DNA of 32,815 bases, from assembly GCA_030535375.1 (NCBI GenBank), contig JAUNJB010000007.1:1-32815 (forward strand). Reading direction: 5' to 3'. Source of the stretch: Clostridia bacterium. Its GTDB lineage: Bacteria; Bacillota; Clostridia; Christensenellales; Aristaeellaceae. How positions within the stretch are numbered: position 1 is the first letter of the stretch; every line of letters starts with the position of its first letter. A program made the position numbers and the translations under genes. Below, piece after piece: positions 14,565 through 22,705 of the stretch. The notes under the pieces were generated by a model. The model saw only the letters and a program-made list of their open reading frames with translations. It searched no databases and had not been told where the DNA came from.

Positions 14565-15677
14565 TCAGATGGTTTCGGATTGCAGCGCGTGTGTCGACGC
14601 GTCATCCATGGCGAGGTCGCACAGAGCGATGGCGAGGATGCTTTCGATGACGACGACCGCGCGCGGGACGATGCACGGATCGTGCCGCCCGGTGATGGAG
14701 AGCTGCACGTCGCTTGACGTGCTCAGATCGACGGACCGCTGCACCCTGCCGATGGAGGGGGTGGGCTTGAGGGCCGCGCGCATCACGATGGGCATGCCGT
14801 TGGTGATGCCGCCGGTCACGCCGCCGTTGTGGTTGGAGAGGCAGCGGACGTGTCCGTCTTCCATGTGCATGGCGTCGTTGGCCCGGCTGCCGCGCATGCC
14901 GGAGAGGGCGCTGCCGTCGCCAAACTCGATGGCCTTGACGGCGGGCACGGAGAAGGCCAGCTGGCTGACCACGCTCTCTACGGAGCCGAAGAACGGCGAG
15001 CCGATGCCCGCGCGCACGCCGACCGCGGCGCATTCGATCACGCCGCCGGTGCTGTCCTGCTCAAGCCGCGCGGCCTCCACAAGCTCGCGCATCGGGGATT
15101 CCAGCGCGGGATCGAGCAGCGGGAAGCGCTGTCCCTGCAGCGCGCGCAGCTCGTCCGCACAGACGCGCACCGGATCAAAGCGCGTATCCTCGATGCCGCC
15201 GATGGCGGCGATGTGCGCGCCGATGGTCACGCCCCGGTGCCCGAGCAGCTGGCGGGCGATGCTCCCGGCGAAGACGAGCGGGGCCGTGAGCCGGCCGGAG
15301 AAGTGGCCGCCGCCGCGCGGATCGTTGAAGCCGCCGTACTTGACATGCCCGGCATAGTCCGCGTGCCCCGGGCGCATGCGCGCGCGCAGCTGGGCGTAGT
15401 CCCCGGAGCGTGTGTTGGTGTTTTCGATCATTCCGCACAGCGGCGCACCGGTCGTTCTGCCCTCAAACAGGCCGGAGACGATCTTCACCCGGTCCGCTTC
15501 CTTGCGGGCGGTGGCGGTGGGGTCGTTGCCCGGTGCGCGGCGCGCCATCTGGCGGGCGACGGCCTCCTCGTCGATCGGGGTGCCGGCGGGGATGCCGTCG
15601 ATGACGATGCCGATGGCCGGCCCATGCGATTCGCCGAAGATGGTGAGCTTGAAGTGCTGACCAAAGTTTGCCCTCAT
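14565..15677 (-). CDS. aroC: Chorismate synthase
   Basis: This 370-residue enzyme converts EPSP to chorismate with reduced FMN, the last common aromatic step. Signatures seen are FGESHG near the N-terminus, RPGHADYAG, the GGGHFSGR region, and a C-terminal TGRHDPCIVPRA. The ATG at 15677 overlaps the stop of aroA by four bases, with GGGAGG nine bases upstream inside aroA, so translation is coupled. Length and motifs are normal for the family. A reduced-flavin supply is not encoded here. Confidence 0.96.
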   Translation of the reverse strand: MRANFGQHFKLTIFGESHGPAIGIVIDGIPAGTPIDEEAVARQMARRAPGNDPTATARKEADRVKIVSGLFEGRTTGAPLCGMIENTNTRSGDYAQLRARMRPGHADYAGHVKYGGFNDPRGGGHFSGRLTAPLVFAGSIARQLLGHRGVTIGAHIAAIGGIEDTRFDPVRVCADELRALQGQRFPLLDPALESPMRELVEAARLEQDSTGGVIECAAVGVRAGIGSPFFGSVESVVSQLAFSVPAVKAIEFGDGSALSGMRGSRANDAMHMEDGHVRCLSNHNGGVTGGITNGMPIVMRAALKPTPSIGRVQRSVDLSTSSDVQLSITGRHDPCIVPRAVVVIESILAIALCDLAMDDASTHALQSETI

Positions 15678-16966
15678 CGTGCCAATCCTCCCAATGATGT
15701 GAATTCCTCCCAGAACGCAGGCGCGGACTTCGCCGTGGCCTGCGCGTCGGAGATGACGAAGTCGCCGTCCGACAGCGCGGAGGCGACGGCCATCGACATG
15801 ACGATGCGGTGGTCGTTGCAGCCGTCGATCACGGCGGCGTGCAGAGGCTTTCCGCCGCGGATGATCAGCCCGTCGGGGAGCTCGGTCACATCCGCGCCCG
15901 CGGCGGTGAGCGCGTCATGCATGGCGCGCAGGCGGTCGCTCTCCTTGATGCGCAGGCGGCCCGCGCCGGTGATGCGGCTCTCGCCCGGGGCGGCGGCCAT
16001 CGCGACGGAGAGGATGGGCACCAGGTCCGGCACCTGCGAGGCGTCCACCGTCGCCGCGCGCAGGGACGACGGATAAACCGTCAGTGCGCCGTTTTCCTCG
16101 CGAATATCCGCGCCCATGTCACGCAGGATGGCGGCGATGGCGCGGTCCCCCTGCGCGCTGCCTAAGTCAAGGCCCGTGAGCGTCACGGGGCCGCGCTTGC
16201 CGATGGCCCCGGCGGTCAGGTAGAATGCCGCGTGGCTCCAGTCGCTCTCCACGTGCGTACGGCCGGGAGAAACGGGCTTCTGATTTCCGGGAATGCGCAG
16301 CGTCTGCCCATCGTCCTCCCAGGAGGAGACGACGCCGAACGCCCTTTGCACGCGCCGCGTCAGCTCCACGTAGGCGCGGGATTCAAGCGGCGTGGTGATG
16401 CAGATGACGCTCTCGCCCGGCAGCCGGGGCAGCGCGAGAAGCAGGCCGGTGATGAACTGGCTGCTGACGTCGCCCCGCAGGGCGTATTCGCCGCTTTGCA
16501 GCGCGCCTTCCACGGTCAGCGCATCGCCGGAGAGCGTCCAGCGCACGCCAAGCGGCGCGAACATCCGCTCGTAAATATGGAGCGGGCGCTGCATCAGCCG
16601 CCCATGACCGACGAGGCGCACGGGCCCGCGCCCGTCGAGCGCCAGCGGGATGAAAAAGCGCAGCGTCGAGCCGGATTCGCCGCAGTCGAGTGTGCGCAGC
16701 GGTGCGGGCGCGGCGGCCTGTCCGCCGGGAATGACGGCGGTCACAAAGCCCGGAATCTCGTGCGGCGCGATGCGCGCGTCGCCCATGAGCCCCAGCGCCC
16801 TGGCGCAGGAAAGCGTCGCCTCGATGTCGCGGGAGAGCTGCAGCGGTGCGAGCACGGTTTCGCCCTCCGCCATCGCCGCCATCATGACGGCGCGATGCGA
16901 GGCGGACTTGCTGGGGATGACGCTCAGCGTGCCGCGGAGGGAAGAGGGGGAGACGGTCTTGTTCAT
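15674..16966 (-). CDS. aroA: EPSP synthase (3-phosphoshikimate 1-carboxyvinyltransferase)
   Basis: This 430-residue enzyme adds enolpyruvate from PEP to shikimate-3-phosphate. Recognisable sites are SKSASHR (PEP and substrate binding), DCGESGSTLRFF, RIKESDRL, and DGCNDHRIVMSMA near the C-terminus. GGGAGG lies six bases before the ATG at 16966, which is 16 bases after the aroB stop. The active-site loop reads DCGESGSTLRF rather than the LGNAGTA form of plant and E. coli enzymes, which places it in the divergent class often less sensitive to glyphosate; that property is inferred. Confidence 0.95.
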   Translation of the reverse strand: MNKTVSPSSLRGTLSVIPSKSASHRAVMMAAMAEGETVLAPLQLSRDIEATLSCARALGLMGDARIAPHEIPGFVTAVIPGGQAAAPAPLRTLDCGESGSTLRFFIPLALDGRGPVRLVGHGRLMQRPLHIYERMFAPLGVRWTLSGDALTVEGALQSGEYALRGDVSSQFITGLLLALPRLPGESVICITTPLESRAYVELTRRVQRAFGVVSSWEDDGQTLRIPGNQKPVSPGRTHVESDWSHAAFYLTAGAIGKRGPVTLTGLDLGSAQGDRAIAAILRDMGADIREENGALTVYPSSLRAATVDASQVPDLVPILSVAMAAAPGESRITGAGRLRIKESDRLRAMHDALTAAGADVTELPDGLIIRGGKPLHAAVIDGCNDHRIVMSMAVASALSDGDFVISDAQATAKSAPAFWEEFTSLGGLAR

Positions 16967-16982
16967 CGCATACCTCCCGGAA

Positions 16983-18050
16983 TCACAGCAGATCGCGCAG
17001 CTGCGCGCTGGTCAGCGGCACGCCGGTGCACGCGCCGATCTTCGTGAGCTGCACGGTGCGGATGACGGCGCCCTCCGCCTTTTTGTCGAGCGCCATCGTG
17101 GCGGCAAGCGCCTCTGAGGAAAGCCCGGCAGGGCGCTCGGCAGGCAGGCCGTATGCCTCGAGCAGGCGCCTGATTCGCCCGACGGTTCCCACGGGCGTCG
17201 TGCCCAGCGCCTCACCCCAGCGCGCGGCGGCCACCATGCCGATGCACACCGCCTCGCCGTGCAGAAGGGTGCCGTAGCCCATGGCATTCTCCAGCGCGTG
17301 CGCGAGCGTGTGGCCGAAGTTGAGCTGCATGCGCACGCCGTGGTCATGCGGGTCTTCCTTCACATAACGGGCCTTGATCTCGCAGCAGCGGGCGATGACG
17401 CCGTCGAGCCGGGGCAGCAGCGCCTCGCGGGAGCCCAGCGATTCGAGCTGATCAAACAGCGCGCCGTCCGCGATGCAGCCGTACTTGATCACCTCGCCCA
17501 GGCCCGCGCCGAACTGGCGCGCGTCAAGCGTGCGCAGCGTGTCGCAGTCGATGAGCACCAGCTCCGGCTGGTAGAATGCGCCCAGCAGGTTTTTGCCGCG
17601 CGGGTGGTTCACGGCGACCTTGCCGCCGACGGAGGAATCCACCTGCGCCAGCAGCGTCGTAGGCACCTGGATGAAGTGCACGCCGCGCAGATAGGTGCAC
17701 GCCGCATAGCCTGTGATATCCCCGATGACGCCGCCGCCCAGCGCGATCACCAGATCGACGCGGGTCAGGCGGGCGTCGAGGAAAGCGTCGTAGAGGACGC
17801 TCAGCTGCTCGGGGCACTTGGTCGTCTCGCCCGCGGGCAGCGTGACGAGCGTCGCGTCGATGCCGGCCTGCGCGAGCTGGCCGAGCAGCGCCTGCGCGTA
17901 GAGCGGCGCGGTATGGCTGTCCGCGACGACGGCCGCGCGCCTTCCCTCGTAGGCGGAAAACAGGGGCGCGGCGCGATGGAGCAGGCCGTGGCCGATGTGG
18001 ATGTCGTAGCGGCTCTCCTGCTCGGGGGCGCACACGGGAACGATGGGCAT
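16983..18050 (-). CDS. aroB: 3-dehydroquinate synthase
   Basis: This 355-residue NAD- and metal-dependent enzyme converts DAHP to 3-dehydroquinate, step two of the shikimate pathway. Motifs include ALGGGVIGDITGYAA (NAD binding), VPTTLLAQVDSSVGGK, FYQPELVLID, GEVIKYG with a metal glutamate, and NFGHTLAHALE with metal histidines. AAGGAGG lies seven bases before the ATG at 18050, between tyrA and aroB, 12 bases after the tyrA stop. Length is normal. Confidence 0.96.
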   Translation of the reverse strand: MPIVPVCAPEQESRYDIHIGHGLLHRAAPLFSAYEGRRAAVVADSHTAPLYAQALLGQLAQAGIDATLVTLPAGETTKCPEQLSVLYDAFLDARLTRVDLVIALGGGVIGDITGYAACTYLRGVHFIQVPTTLLAQVDSSVGGKVAVNHPRGKNLLGAFYQPELVLIDCDTLRTLDARQFGAGLGEVIKYGCIADGALFDQLESLGSREALLPRLDGVIARCCEIKARYVKEDPHDHGVRMQLNFGHTLAHALENAMGYGTLLHGEAVCIGMVAAARWGEALGTTPVGTVGRIRRLLEAYGLPAERPAGLSSEALAATMALDKKAEGAVIRTVQLTKIGACTGVPLTSAQLRDLL

Positions 18051-18062
18051 GCGGATTCCTCC

Positions 18063-18941
18063 TTACTTGTACAGCGGTGTTTCGCTCGGCGCGCCGGAGC
18101 GCATTAGGTCAAACCGCTTCTTCCTGTCGCTGGAGACGGTGAGCCGCTCCAGCAGCGCTTGGCGGTCGTCCCCGCGCAGCAGGGCGCTGTATTCGCCGAG
18201 ACGGGCGATCAGCTCGTCCGTCAGATCGGCGAGCGTCTCCTTGTTCGCCCAAAACAGCTCGCACCAGAGGCTGGGATCGAGCGCCGCCACGCGCGTTGCC
18301 CCGCGGAAGGAGCCGCCCTCAAAGCCGTAGCTGTCAAAAAGCAGGTGTTGATCGCACAGGGCGAGCGCCATGACGTGCATCAGCTGGCTGGTGTACGCGA
18401 TGCGCTCGTCGTGCGCGTCGGGGTCGGAAAAGACGATGTCCGGGCAGCCCATGAACGTGACCAGCCGGGTCATGAAGCGGATGCTCTCCTCGGGCACGGT
18501 CTCGTCCGGCGTGAGGATGTAGTGCGCGCCGCGGAAGAGATCGGCCGAGGCATTGGCAAAGCCGCCGCGCTCGCGCCCGGCCATCGGATGGCCGCCGAGG
18601 TAGACGAATTGACGGTTCGGGACGGCGAGAACGGCATCATGGAGCGGCCGCTTGACGCCGCACACGTCCGTGAGCAGGGCGCTGGAGGCGAGCCTGTGCG
18701 CGTGCGTGCGCACGAAATCCGCCGCGGCATGCGGATGCAGGCACAGAACGACGACGTCCATATCGCCAAGCGGCGCATCGGCCGCATCGCTCCAGACCGC
18801 GCGGACCGTGCCCCGGTTCAGCGCCTCAAAGCGCGTCCACTCGTCGCGTTCGACGGCGTAAAGCTCGACGTCCGGATAACCGGCGAGCGCCAGAGCCATG
18901 CTGCCTCCGATCAGGCCCAACCCGACGAACATGATTTTCAT
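18063..18941 (-). CDS. tyrA: Prephenate dehydrogenase
   Basis: This 292-residue NAD(P)-dependent enzyme turns prephenate into 4-hydroxyphenylpyruvate for tyrosine. It begins MKIMFVGLGLIGGSMA (Rossmann motif GLGLIGGS) and has the substrate-binding GGHPMAGRERGGF and the helical C-terminal domain with YGFEGGSFRGATRVA. It is short and shows no C-terminal ACT domain, so Tyr feedback through ACT is unlikely; control may lie in the operon leader and AroF. GGAGGG lies nine bases before the ATG. Confidence 0.94.
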   Translation of the reverse strand: MKIMFVGLGLIGGSMALALAGYPDVELYAVERDEWTRFEALNRGTVRAVWSDAADAPLGDMDVVVLCLHPHAAADFVRTHAHRLASSALLTDVCGVKRPLHDAVLAVPNRQFVYLGGHPMAGRERGGFANASADLFRGAHYILTPDETVPEESIRFMTRLVTFMGCPDIVFSDPDAHDERIAYTSQLMHVMALALCDQHLLFDSYGFEGGSFRGATRVAALDPSLWCELFWANKETLADLTDELIARLGEYSALLRGDDRQALLERLTVSSDRKKRFDLMRSGAPSETPLYK

Positions 18942-18983
18942 AATCCATTTCCCTCCGCATGGTCGATTGGTACGGCGACGGGA

Positions 18984-19997
18984 TTACAGCGTGCGCTCCA
19001 CGATCGGCGCCATCGCCGCGATCTTGCCGACGAGCTGCGCGAACTGCGGCGGGGTGAGACTCTGCGCGCCGTCGCACAGGGCGCAGGGCGGATTGTTGTG
19101 CACCTCGATGATCAGGCCGTCCGCGCCCGCGGCGATGGCCGCCAGGGACATGCGCTCCACCATCCAGTTGAGGCCGGTGGCGTGGGAGGGATCGACGATC
19201 ACCGGCAGGTGGGACAGGCGCTTGACGGCCTGCACCGCGGAGAGATCGAGCGTGTTGCGGGTGTACGTTTCGAAGGTGCGGATGCCGCGCTCGCAGAGGA
19301 TGACGTTCGGATTGCCGGCGGCCATGATGTATTCCGCGCTCATCAGCCACTCGTTGATGGTGGCGGACAGGCCGCGCTTGAGCAGGATGGGCTTGCGGGT
19401 CTGGCCGAGCTCGGTGAGCAGATCGAAGTTCTGCATGTTGCGCGCGCCGACCTGGATGACATCCACGCGGCGGTCGAATTCCTCCACGAGCTTGGGGCTC
19501 ATGATCTCCGTGCAGATGGGCATGCCGGTGAGCTCCTTGGCCTGCTCCAGCAGCGCGAGGCCCTCGAGCTTGAGCCCCTGGAAGGCGTAGGGAGATGTGC
19601 GGGGCTTATACGCGCCGCCGCGCAGGATGTTCGCGCCGCTGGCGCGCACCTTGAGCGCGGTATCGGTGATCTGATCATAGTTTTCAACGGAGCAGGGGCC
19701 TGCGAACAGGGCCAGCTTGCGCCCGCCGACCCCGACGCCGCCGCAGTCGATGACGCTGTCCGTCGGGTGGAATTTGCGGTTGGCCTTCTTGAACGGCTCG
19801 GACACGGGCATGACGCGCTCGACGCCGGGCTGGATGAGGAAATCATGCGGGTCGAGCTTGGCGACGTCGCCGAGCACGCCGAGCACCGTGCAGTCCACGC
19901 CGGCGTTGCGCTGTACCTGCATGCCATGGTTTTGCAGGGATTGACAGAGGGAATCGATCTGATCGTTTGTGGCTTGGGGCTTCATGATGATAATCAT
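18984..19997 (-). CDS. aroF: DAHP synthase (3-deoxy-7-phosphoheptulonate synthase)
   Basis: This 337-residue first enzyme of the shikimate pathway condenses PEP and erythrose-4-phosphate. The N-terminal 65 residues form a ferredoxin-like regulatory domain (MIIIMKPQATNDQIDSL onward), followed by the barrel with FAGPCSVE, YKPRTSPYAFQG, LLKRGLSATINEWL and IVDPSHATG. Enzymes with this domain, as in Thermotoga, are feedback-inhibited by Phe and Tyr. GAAGGA lies eight bases before the ATG at 19997. It is the first gene of a seven-gene operon and is preceded by a leader-peptide attenuator. Confidence 0.96.
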   Translation of the reverse strand: MIIIMKPQATNDQIDSLCQSLQNHGMQVQRNAGVDCTVLGVLGDVAKLDPHDFLIQPGVERVMPVSEPFKKANRKFHPTDSVIDCGGVGVGGRKLALFAGPCSVENYDQITDTALKVRASGANILRGGAYKPRTSPYAFQGLKLEGLALLEQAKELTGMPICTEIMSPKLVEEFDRRVDVIQVGARNMQNFDLLTELGQTRKPILLKRGLSATINEWLMSAEYIMAAGNPNVILCERGIRTFETYTRNTLDLSAVQAVKRLSHLPVIVDPSHATGLNWMVERMSLAAIAAGADGLIIEVHNNPPCALCDGAQSLTPPQFAQLVGKIAAMAPIVERTL

Positions 19998-20054
19998 GGC
20001 GGATATCCTTCTTTCTTTTGATCTGAATGACGGCGGAAGGCTTCATGTTGATAC

Positions 20055-20085
20055 AAAAAGGCTCCCGCCTGTGTGGCAGGAGCCT
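20055..20085 (-). terminator. Attenuator terminator upstream of aroF
   Basis: In the transcript, AGGCTCCTGCC pairs with GGCGGGAGCCT (20085-20075 with 20069-20059; 11 pairs, one G-U) around ACACA and is followed at once by five Ts. It lies between the leader peptide stop and aroF, the position expected of an attenuator. I could not find a strong antiterminator by eye. Confidence 0.85.
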
Positions 20086-20122
20086 GACGATGACAGTCAG
20101 TCCGAGGGGAACGGGACCCTTC

Positions 20123-20197
20123 TCATGCACGCACGAAAGCAAGACCATAGCCCGTAAAGCCATAGCCGCTAAATCGCACGAAAGAGAACTGATGCAT
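20123..20197 (-). CDS. Phe/Tyr-rich leader peptide of the aro operon
   Basis: This 24-residue open frame begins MHQFSFVRF and ends FVRA. It has five Phe (positions 4, 6, 9, 14, 21) and two Tyr (12, 17), far above chance. GGGAGG lies eight bases before the ATG. It begins just after a promoter (20225-20253) and ends 37 bases before an intrinsic terminator that precedes aroF. This layout matches ribosome-mediated attenuation as in E. coli pheL: scarce charged tRNA-Phe or tRNA-Tyr stalls the ribosome and lets RNA polymerase read through. No T-box features are present. Confidence 0.8.
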   Translation of the reverse strand: MHQFSFVRFSGYGFTGYGLAFVRA

Positions 20198-20224
20198 AAC
20201 CGTTACCTCCCAGTTGCTGTGGTC

Positions 20225-20253
20225 AGTATACCATGCGGCAGAGGAAAACGCAA
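20225..20253 (-). promoter_or_regulatory. Promoter of the aromatic amino-acid operon
   Basis: On the reverse strand, TTGCGT (20253-20248) and TATACT (20230-20225) are spaced 17 bases apart. The leader peptide's ribosome site follows about 14 bases downstream of the -10. Confidence 0.7.
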
Positions 20254-20311
20254 GAGGGAATCGCGGAAGGCGCGCATTTTTGTAAAAAGTTGACGAAATG
20301 TCACGCGGGTG

Positions 20312-20962
20312 TCAGATCTTGCGCAGCAGCTTGCGCGCATCTTCCTTGGATGCGAGCGCTAGCAGGTGCTCGTCCCCGGTAAACAGATAGTCAGCGCCGG
20401 GCATGGGCCGCAGCTCGTCTCCGCGCTTGACGGCCAGGATATTGATGTGGAAGCGGTTGCGCACATCCACCTCGCGCACGGTGCGGCCCACCCAGCTTTC
20501 CAGCGGCGGAATCTCATAGATGGAATACTCGTCCGTCAGCTCGATGTAGTCAAATACGTTTTGGGCGCTCAGGCGGGCGGCCATGCGCTCGGCGCTGTCG
20601 CGCTCGGGATAGACGACTTCGTCCGCGCCGTTGCGCAGCAGCAGGCGGGCGTGGATATCCTGGCTCGCCTTGGAGATGACGCGGCGCGCGCCCAGATCCT
20701 TGAGCAGCGAGGTGATCAGCAGGCTGCTGGCAAAATCCGACCCGATGCACACGAAGCACAGGTCGAAATTGTGTATGCCGAGCGAACGCAGCGCGGCTTC
20801 GTCCGTGCAGTCGGCGATTTGCGCGCTGGTCACGTCGCTCATCAGGGCGGTGACGGCGGCCTCGTCGCGGTCGACAATCATCACCTCGTTGTGCAGGCTC
20901 ATGAATTTCTGGCACAGGTGCCGCCCGAAGCGGCCCAGGCCGATTACCAGAATGGATTTCAT
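20312..20962 (-). CDS. ktrA: Potassium channel regulatory subunit KtrA (RCK protein)
   Basis: This 216-residue cytoplasmic protein has an RCK_N Rossmann domain (GLGRFGRHLC at 9-18, then VDRDEAAV and ADCTDEAALRSLGI) and an RCK_C domain from about residue 135. Such octameric rings bind ATP/ADP or NAD(H) and gate the KtrB membrane subunit; c-di-AMP often binds RCK_C. AAGGAG lies eight bases before the ATG. It lies 47 bases downstream of ktrB in one operon. The aro promoter starts 58 bases after its stop, with no clear terminator between. Confidence 0.93.
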   Translation of the reverse strand: MKSILVIGLGRFGRHLCQKFMSLHNEVMIVDRDEAAVTALMSDVTSAQIADCTDEAALRSLGIHNFDLCFVCIGSDFASSLLITSLLKDLGARRVISKASQDIHARLLLRNGADEVVYPERDSAERMAARLSAQNVFDYIELTDEYSIYEIPPLESWVGRTVREVDVRNRFHINILAVKRGDELRPMPGADYLFTGDEHLLALASKEDARKLLRKI

Positions 20963-21009
20963 CTGAATTTCTCCTTATCTCATAGACGGCGAAGAGTGGA
21001 AGCGTTTTG

Positions 21010-22386
21010 TCAGCCGATGAGCAGGCGGTCCGTGGGATACTGCACGGGCGCGGGCGCGGCGTGCCTGGCGATGAGGATCGCGAAGGTGAGGCTGCCCAGC
21101 CGCCCTGCGTACATCAGCAGGATGAGCACGACGCGGGAAAAGGGGGAGAGCACGCGGGTGATGCCGGTGGTCATGCCGACGGTATTGACGGCGGAAAACA
21201 CCTCGATGAGCACATCCCGCAGCGCAAGCTCCGGCTGCGCCGCGCAGATGGCCATGGTCGCCGCCAGGGCCATCGTCACATAGACGACGACGATCGAACA
21301 GGCGCGGCGCATCAGCCCATTTTCAAGCCGGCGGCCGAAGACGTGCACGTCGTCCTCCCGGCGCAGGATCGAGGCGGCGAGCAGCATGACCATCAGCATG
21401 GTGGTGGTCTTCGCGCCGCCCGCCGTGGAGCCGGGGTTGCCGCCGGTGAGCATGAGAATCAGCGTCAGCAGGCTGCCCGCGCTGGAAAGCTCGCCGGTCG
21501 GTACGGTATCAAAGCCCGCCGTGCGCGGCGTGACGGCGGAAAATGCGCTGGCCAGCAGCCGCGTGCCGGTATCCATACCGCTCATGACGCCGTGTGCTTC
21601 GAAGAAGTAGAACAGTGCTGCGGGCACGAGCACCAGTATGGCGGAAAGCAGAAGCACCACGCGCGAGTGCAGCTGAAGCCTGCGCCAGCGGAAGCGGCAT
21701 TCGATCAGGTCGTCCCAGACGAAGAAGCCCAGTCCGCCCAGCAGGATGAGCGCCATCACCGTGAGGTTGACGAGCGGATCGGAGACGAAGGATTCAAGCG
21801 ACGTGTACGCCCCGGTGAGCGTCCCCATCAGGTCAAAGCCGGCGTTGCAGAACGCGGACACGGCGTGGAAGACGCCGTATCCGACACCGCGCGCGAAGCC
21901 GAGCATCGGCACAAAGCGAAAGCAGAGGAGCAGCGCGCCGATTCCCTCGACGATCACCGTGCCGGCCATCGCCCGGCGCACCAGACGGACGATGCCGCCG
22001 ATGTGCAGCGAGGCGACGCTCTCCTGGAGCAGCGTGCGCTGGCGCAGACCGATGCGCTTGCCCATCGCCATGGAAATCAGCGCGAGAATGGTCATCACGC
22101 CCAGGCCGCCGATCTGGATGCCGACGATAATCACGATGCGCCCGAGAAGCGACCAGTGGGTTGCCGTATCCACGACGACGAGGCCGGTGACGCAGACCGC
22201 GCTGGTGGCGGTGAACAGCGCCGTCAGCGGGTCGGTCATTCGCCCGTCCGCCGAGCAGGCGGGCAGCATGAGCAGCAGCGTCACGGCGAGAATGATCAGG
22301 AAAAAGCCGAGCGCGATCAGCGCCTGCGCGCTCATCGGCGTATCCTTTTTTAAGCGGGCGGCCCCGGCGGGCCGGTTGTTGTGCAT
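21010..22386 (-). CDS. ktrB: Potassium transporter membrane subunit KtrB
   Basis: This 458-residue Ktr/Trk/HKT-family channel is close to the usual KtrB length. It shows the four pore loops of the family: TSAVCVTGL, FCNAGFD, TPRTAGFDT and NTVGMTTGI, each with the filter glycine. It imports K+ (with Na+ coupling in some relatives) under control of KtrA encoded downstream. The ATG at 22386 follows AGGAGG by eight bases; the reading frame stays open upstream, but that part is not membrane-like and lies over the promoter. Confidence 0.93.
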   Translation of the reverse strand: MHNNRPAGAARLKKDTPMSAQALIALGFFLIILAVTLLLMLPACSADGRMTDPLTALFTATSAVCVTGLVVVDTATHWSLLGRIVIIVGIQIGGLGVMTILALISMAMGKRIGLRQRTLLQESVASLHIGGIVRLVRRAMAGTVIVEGIGALLLCFRFVPMLGFARGVGYGVFHAVSAFCNAGFDLMGTLTGAYTSLESFVSDPLVNLTVMALILLGGLGFFVWDDLIECRFRWRRLQLHSRVVLLLSAILVLVPAALFYFFEAHGVMSGMDTGTRLLASAFSAVTPRTAGFDTVPTGELSSAGSLLTLILMLTGGNPGSTAGGAKTTTMLMVMLLAASILRREDDVHVFGRRLENGLMRRACSIVVVYVTMALAATMAICAAQPELALRDVLIEVFSAVNTVGMTTGITRVLSPFSRVVLILLMYAGRLGSLTFAILIARHAAPAPVQYPTDRLLIG

Positions 22387-22428
22387 GAGCAGATCCTCCT
22401 GTGCATGGAAAGCTATGGAAGCCCTCTC

Positions 22429-22457
22429 ATTGTAAACTGCATGAATAGGATTTGCAA
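22429..22457 (-). promoter_or_regulatory. Promoter of ktrBA
   Basis: TTGCAA (22457-22452) and TACAAT (22434-22429) are separated by 17 bases, about 40 bases upstream of the ktrB start. The leader is too short for a c-di-AMP (ydaO) riboswitch. Confidence 0.6.
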
Positions 22458-22618
22458 GTAAAATATCCTTGATGCAGAAAGGGATGAGCGCGATCGTGTG
22501 AAAACACGCCCTGAAAATGTGCGGAGAAATTGGAGGACGGTGTGGTAATGGAAAAAGAATGGGCGGATCAATTGGTAAAATCGGATAAAAACCCCCTGCA
22601 AATCGAAAGAAAGCCCCC

Positions 22619-22648
22619 TTGTGGGCGGCGCGAAAAGACATTTATAAT
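22619..22648 (+). promoter_or_regulatory. Probable promoter of the sugar ABC importer
   Basis: TATAAT (22643-22648) is perfect; the best -35 is TTGTGG (22619-22624) with an 18-base spacer. The weak -35 would suit an activator such as the AraC-type regulator encoded downstream. Confidence 0.5.
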
Positions 22649-22705
22649 ATATGCAATCGAATCGGAAACACGAAGAACCTACGGGAAAGACGGGTGAATA
22701 ATCGG

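Larger units (their letters stand above)
22387..22705. other. Divergent intergenic region, ktrB versus sugar importer
   Basis: This 319-base region is AT-richer than its neighbours. It holds the ktrBA promoter at the left and a weaker promoter for the importer at the right. Between them (about 22460-22615) I see no clear operator or cre-like site. A 49-codon frame at 22548-22697 is judged chance. Confidence 0.6.

Noticed and set aside
18159..20021. Long plus-strand frame across tyrA and aroF
   Set aside because: Same GC-driven antisense shadow; the minus-strand genes carry all catalytic motifs.
20055..20253. T-box riboswitch upstream of aroF
   Set aside because: No T-box consensus or GGTGG-type antiterminator is present; the leader is short and contains a translated aromatic-rich frame instead.
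22387..22428. c-di-AMP (ydaO-type) riboswitch for ktrB
   Set aside because: The distance from the promoter to the start is only about 40 bases, far too short.
22548..22697. 49-codon frame with GGAGG eleven bases upstream, ahead of the importer
   Set aside because: No promoter before it, the importer's -10 lies inside it, and the sequence resembles no known leader or small protein.
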